Below are positions 5,692 through 7,677 of a stretch of DNA of 7,677 bases, in pieces (positions within the stretch are counted from its first letter, which is position 1; the number at the start of each line of letters is the position of its first letter). The notes beneath the pieces were generated by a model. It did not search any database, had not been told where the DNA came from, and saw nothing but the letters and a program-made list of their open reading frames with translations. The stretch covers positions 1 to 7,677 of the forward strand of contig JAKLIL010000071.1 in NCBI GenBank assembly GCA_022709625.1. Reading direction: 5' to 3'. Origin of the DNA: Verrucomicrobiota bacterium. Its GTDB lineage: Bacteria; Verrucomicrobiota; Kiritimatiellia; CAIQIC01; Lenti-01. Made by a program: the position numbers and the translations under genes.

Positions 5692-7677
5692 ACGCCACCT
5701 GGACCGGGAAGCGCCCGTGGGCGCGCGCGGCGGCGGTCGCGGCGCTGTTTGCCGCCACGGCGGCCTCGGCCCTGCCGATTCGCGACGTCCGGGTCGCCCC
5801 GGAAGGCGCCGTGCCCGTCAACGCCGAACAAGTCCTCGCCCAGGTGAGCGCCCGCGTCGGCCAGGAATTGAACCGGGCCGCGCTCTCGGAAGACATCCGC
5901 GCGCTGCAGCGTTCCGGCCTCTATTCCTACGCCGAGACGCGGCTGGAACCGACCGCGGACGGCGGCGCCATCCTCTGGTTCCGGGTCGCGGGCCGGCCCA
6001 AGATCCGCAACCTGACGATTGCGGGCGCCGAAGTCCTCGGCAACAAGAAGGTCCGCACGCTGATGGAAATCGGTTCCGGCGACCGGGTGGACAACGCGCG
6101 GCTGGGCGAGAAGGCCCAAAAGGTCCGGGACAGCTACCGCAAGGAGTTTTTCCCCGAAACGAAGGTGACGTGGACCTTCACGCCGGTGGCGGACCAGCCC
6201 GAATTCACGGATGTGGCCATCCGCGTGGCGGAAGGCCGCCGGGCCGTCGTGCGCCGCATCCGGTTCCCGGGCGCCCGCCACGTGTCGCCGGGCGCGTTGC
6301 GCAAGGTCATGACCCAAAAACAGTCTTCGTGGCTGTCGTTCTTCAACAACGCGGGCACCTACGAGCCCGGCAACCTGCTGGCCGACCGCGAGGCGATCCG
6401 CAAGGCGTTCATGGACCTCGGCTATCTCGGCGCCCAGGTCGGCGAACCGACGTTCGTGTACGTGGGCCGCAAGAAAATCGACGTCTTCTTTTCCGTGGCG
6501 GAGGGGCCGCGCTACGCGCTCGCGCGTTGGGACGTCGCGGGCCTCGCCCGGTTCCCGAGCAACGAGGTCGCGCGCGGCGTGGCGATGCCGCCGGACGGCA
6601 CGGCGCGGCTGGCGGACATCCAGCGCAACGCGCAGGCCATCCGGGATTTCTACGGTTCGCGCGGCTACATCAAGACCGAGGTCGATCCGCGGCTGGCGCT
6701 GGATACCAACGCGGCGACCGCCGCGGTATCCTACCAGGTGCGGGAAGGCACCCTGGCCTACGTCCAGAACGTCGAAATCCGGGGCAACTCGGAGACCAAG
6801 GACAAGGTGATCCGGCGGGAAATCGGCGTGGTTCCGGGCGACGTCTACAACGAAGTCAAGATCCGGGCCAGCGAGAACCGCGTGCGGAACCTGAACTATT
6901 TTTCGTTCGTGAACACCTATCCCGAAAGCACCGCGATCTCGAACCGCTACAATCTGGTCTTCGACGTGGAGGAACAGCGCACGGGGCAGTTCATGGTCGG
7001 CGCCGGCTATTCGAGCGAGGACAGCCTGATCGGCTACATCGAACTGAAGCAGGGCAACTTCGACCTCTTCAACTGGCCCCGCTTCAGCGGCGGCGGCCAG
7101 AAGCTGACCCTGCGCGCGCAGGCGGGCACCAAGCGCAACGATCTGGAATTGACCTTCATCGAGCCCTGGTTCCTCGACCGGCCGTTGTCGCTGGGCCTGG
7201 ACCTGTTCCAGCGCAACGCGGAATATTTCAGCGACGAATACGACCAGAAAAACGTGGGCGGCGCCGTGACCCTCGGCAAGCGGTTGTTCACCTTCGACCG
7301 CGTCAACTGGATCTACGGGCTGGAAAACATCGAGATCCAGGACGTCGCGACGAACGCGAGCGCGTCGATCCAGGCGGAAGAAGGCAGCCGGATCAAGAGC
7401 TACGGCACGGTGGAACTCATCCGCGACACGCGCGACCGCACGTTCATCGCCACGCGCGGCTTCCGCGGCTCGGTCTCCGCCACGCTGGCGGGGGGACCAT
7501 TCGGCGCGGATGAAGATACCTATCAGTTCCAGTTGCGCGCTTCGCAATACATCCCGCTGTGGTTTGACCACGTGCTCAACTTGCGCGGCTGGACGTCGGT
7601 CATTCACGAATACGGCGACTCCGAGCGCGTGCCAATTTTCGATCGCCTTTTCGCCGGCGGTCCGCGCACCGTGCGCG
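5688..7677 (+). CDS. bamA: Outer membrane protein assembly factor BamA (partial, 3' end outside window)
   Basis: BamA folds and inserts beta-barrel proteins into the outer membrane. The visible 663 codons begin with a signal peptide: basic residues 8-13, a hydrophobic stretch at 14-26, and probable cleavage after Ala-Ser-Ala at 28. Five POTRA domains follow at about 31-102, 105-184, 186-274, 275-354 and 357-429. POTRA3 carries the VSPGAL...SWLSFF pattern (199-219). The Omp85 barrel begins at about 434 (TGQFMVGAGYSS, 432-443), with RDTRDRTFIATRG at 579-591. The window stops at FAGGPRTVR (655-663), exactly at the loop-6 VRGF motif, so perhaps 120-140 residues are missing. The start is an ATGA overlap with dnaB, with GGGAG (5677-5681) 6 nt upstream. 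Family identity is firm; a close Omp85 relative is the only alternative. Confidence 0.93.
   Translation, partial: MNATWTGKRPWARAAAVAALFAATAASALPIRDVRVAPEGAVPVNAEQVLAQVSARVGQELNRAALSEDIRALQRSGLYSYAETRLEPTADGGAILWFRVAGRPKIRNLTIAGAEVLGNKKVRTLMEIGSGDRVDNARLGEKAQKVRDSYRKEFFPETKVTWTFTPVADQPEFTDVAIRVAEGRRAVVRRIRFPGARHVSPGALRKVMTQKQSSWLSFFNNAGTYEPGNLLADREAIRKAFMDLGYLGAQVGEPTFVYVGRKKIDVFFSVAEGPRYALARWDVAGLARFPSNEVARGVAMPPDGTARLADIQRNAQAIRDFYGSRGYIKTEVDPRLALDTNAATAAVSYQVREGTLAYVQNVEIRGNSETKDKVIRREIGVVPGDVYNEVKIRASENRVRNLNYFSFVNTYPESTAISNRYNLVFDVEEQRTGQFMVGAGYSSEDSLIGYIELKQGNFDLFNWPRFSGGGQKLTLRAQAGTKRNDLELTFIEPWFLDRPLSLGLDLFQRNAEYFSDEYDQKNVGGAVTLGKRLFTFDRVNWIYGLENIEIQDVATNASASIQAEEGSRIKSYGTVELIRDTRDRTFIATRGFRGSVSATLAGGPFGADEDTYQFQLRASQYIPLWFDHVLNLRGWTSVIHEYGDSERVPIFDRLFAGGPRTVR

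Noticed and set aside
5313..7607. Minus-strand open frame of 764 codons, longest in the window, antisense to bamA and dnaB
   Set aside because: Its translation is rich in Arg, His, Ala and Asp without recognisable motifs. It arises because GC-rich third positions of bamA suppress stops on the other strand. bamA itself has clear domains.
1..7677. Defence system, mobile element, CRISPR array or toxin-antitoxin pair
   Set aside because: I looked for transposase or integrase motifs, regularly spaced repeats and paired small genes and saw none. Every gene is a core housekeeping gene.

Overview
This is a GC-rich window (by eye about two thirds G+C, with G/C at most third codon positions). It carries a compact, single-strand block of core housekeeping genes from a Gram-negative bacterium. 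The last gene encodes a BamA-type outer-membrane protein with a signal peptide and POTRA domains, so a diderm cell envelope is well supported. The order rplY-pth-rpsF-(ssb)-rpsR-rplI recalls Chlamydia, and prs, ssb and dnaB in the same run would fit a Verrucomicrobiota/Kiritimatiellota-type (PVC) genome. That assignment is inference from gene order and composition, made without any database search.

Layout. Bases 1-302 hold no gene I can support. They contain G-rich runs, a good sigma-70-like promoter (157-185) and a strong GC hairpin followed by a T-rich run (about 201-237) that looks like a terminator or attenuator. A tRNA-Gln(UUG) with encoded CCA lies at 303-376. It is followed 37 bp later by prs (PRPP synthase), rplY (bL25/CTC), pth (peptidyl-tRNA hydrolase), rpsF (bS6), ssb, rpsR (bS18), rplI (bL9), dnaB (replicative helicase) and bamA, which is cut by the right edge of the window.

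All nine protein genes read on the + strand. Gaps are 10-37 bp or there are overlaps: ATGA at prs/rplY and dnaB/bamA, and 17 bp at rpsF/ssb. I see no convincing terminator after the tRNA, so a single long transcript is the simplest model. The genes link nucleotide precursor supply (PRPP), ribosomal proteins, rescue of peptidyl-tRNA, the replication fork (SSB, DnaB) and outer-membrane assembly, which amounts to a growth-rate-type operon.

I found no mobile element, CRISPR array, toxin-antitoxin pair, intein or defence system, and the window does not look like an accessory region. The points worth a second look are regulatory: a potential G-quadruplex that engulfs the promoter, the terminator-like leader hairpin, an exact 13-nt purine repeat at the prs and rplY starts, a 12-bp palindrome and a two-codon minigene between pth and rpsF, and a changed residue in the Prs PRPP-binding loop.
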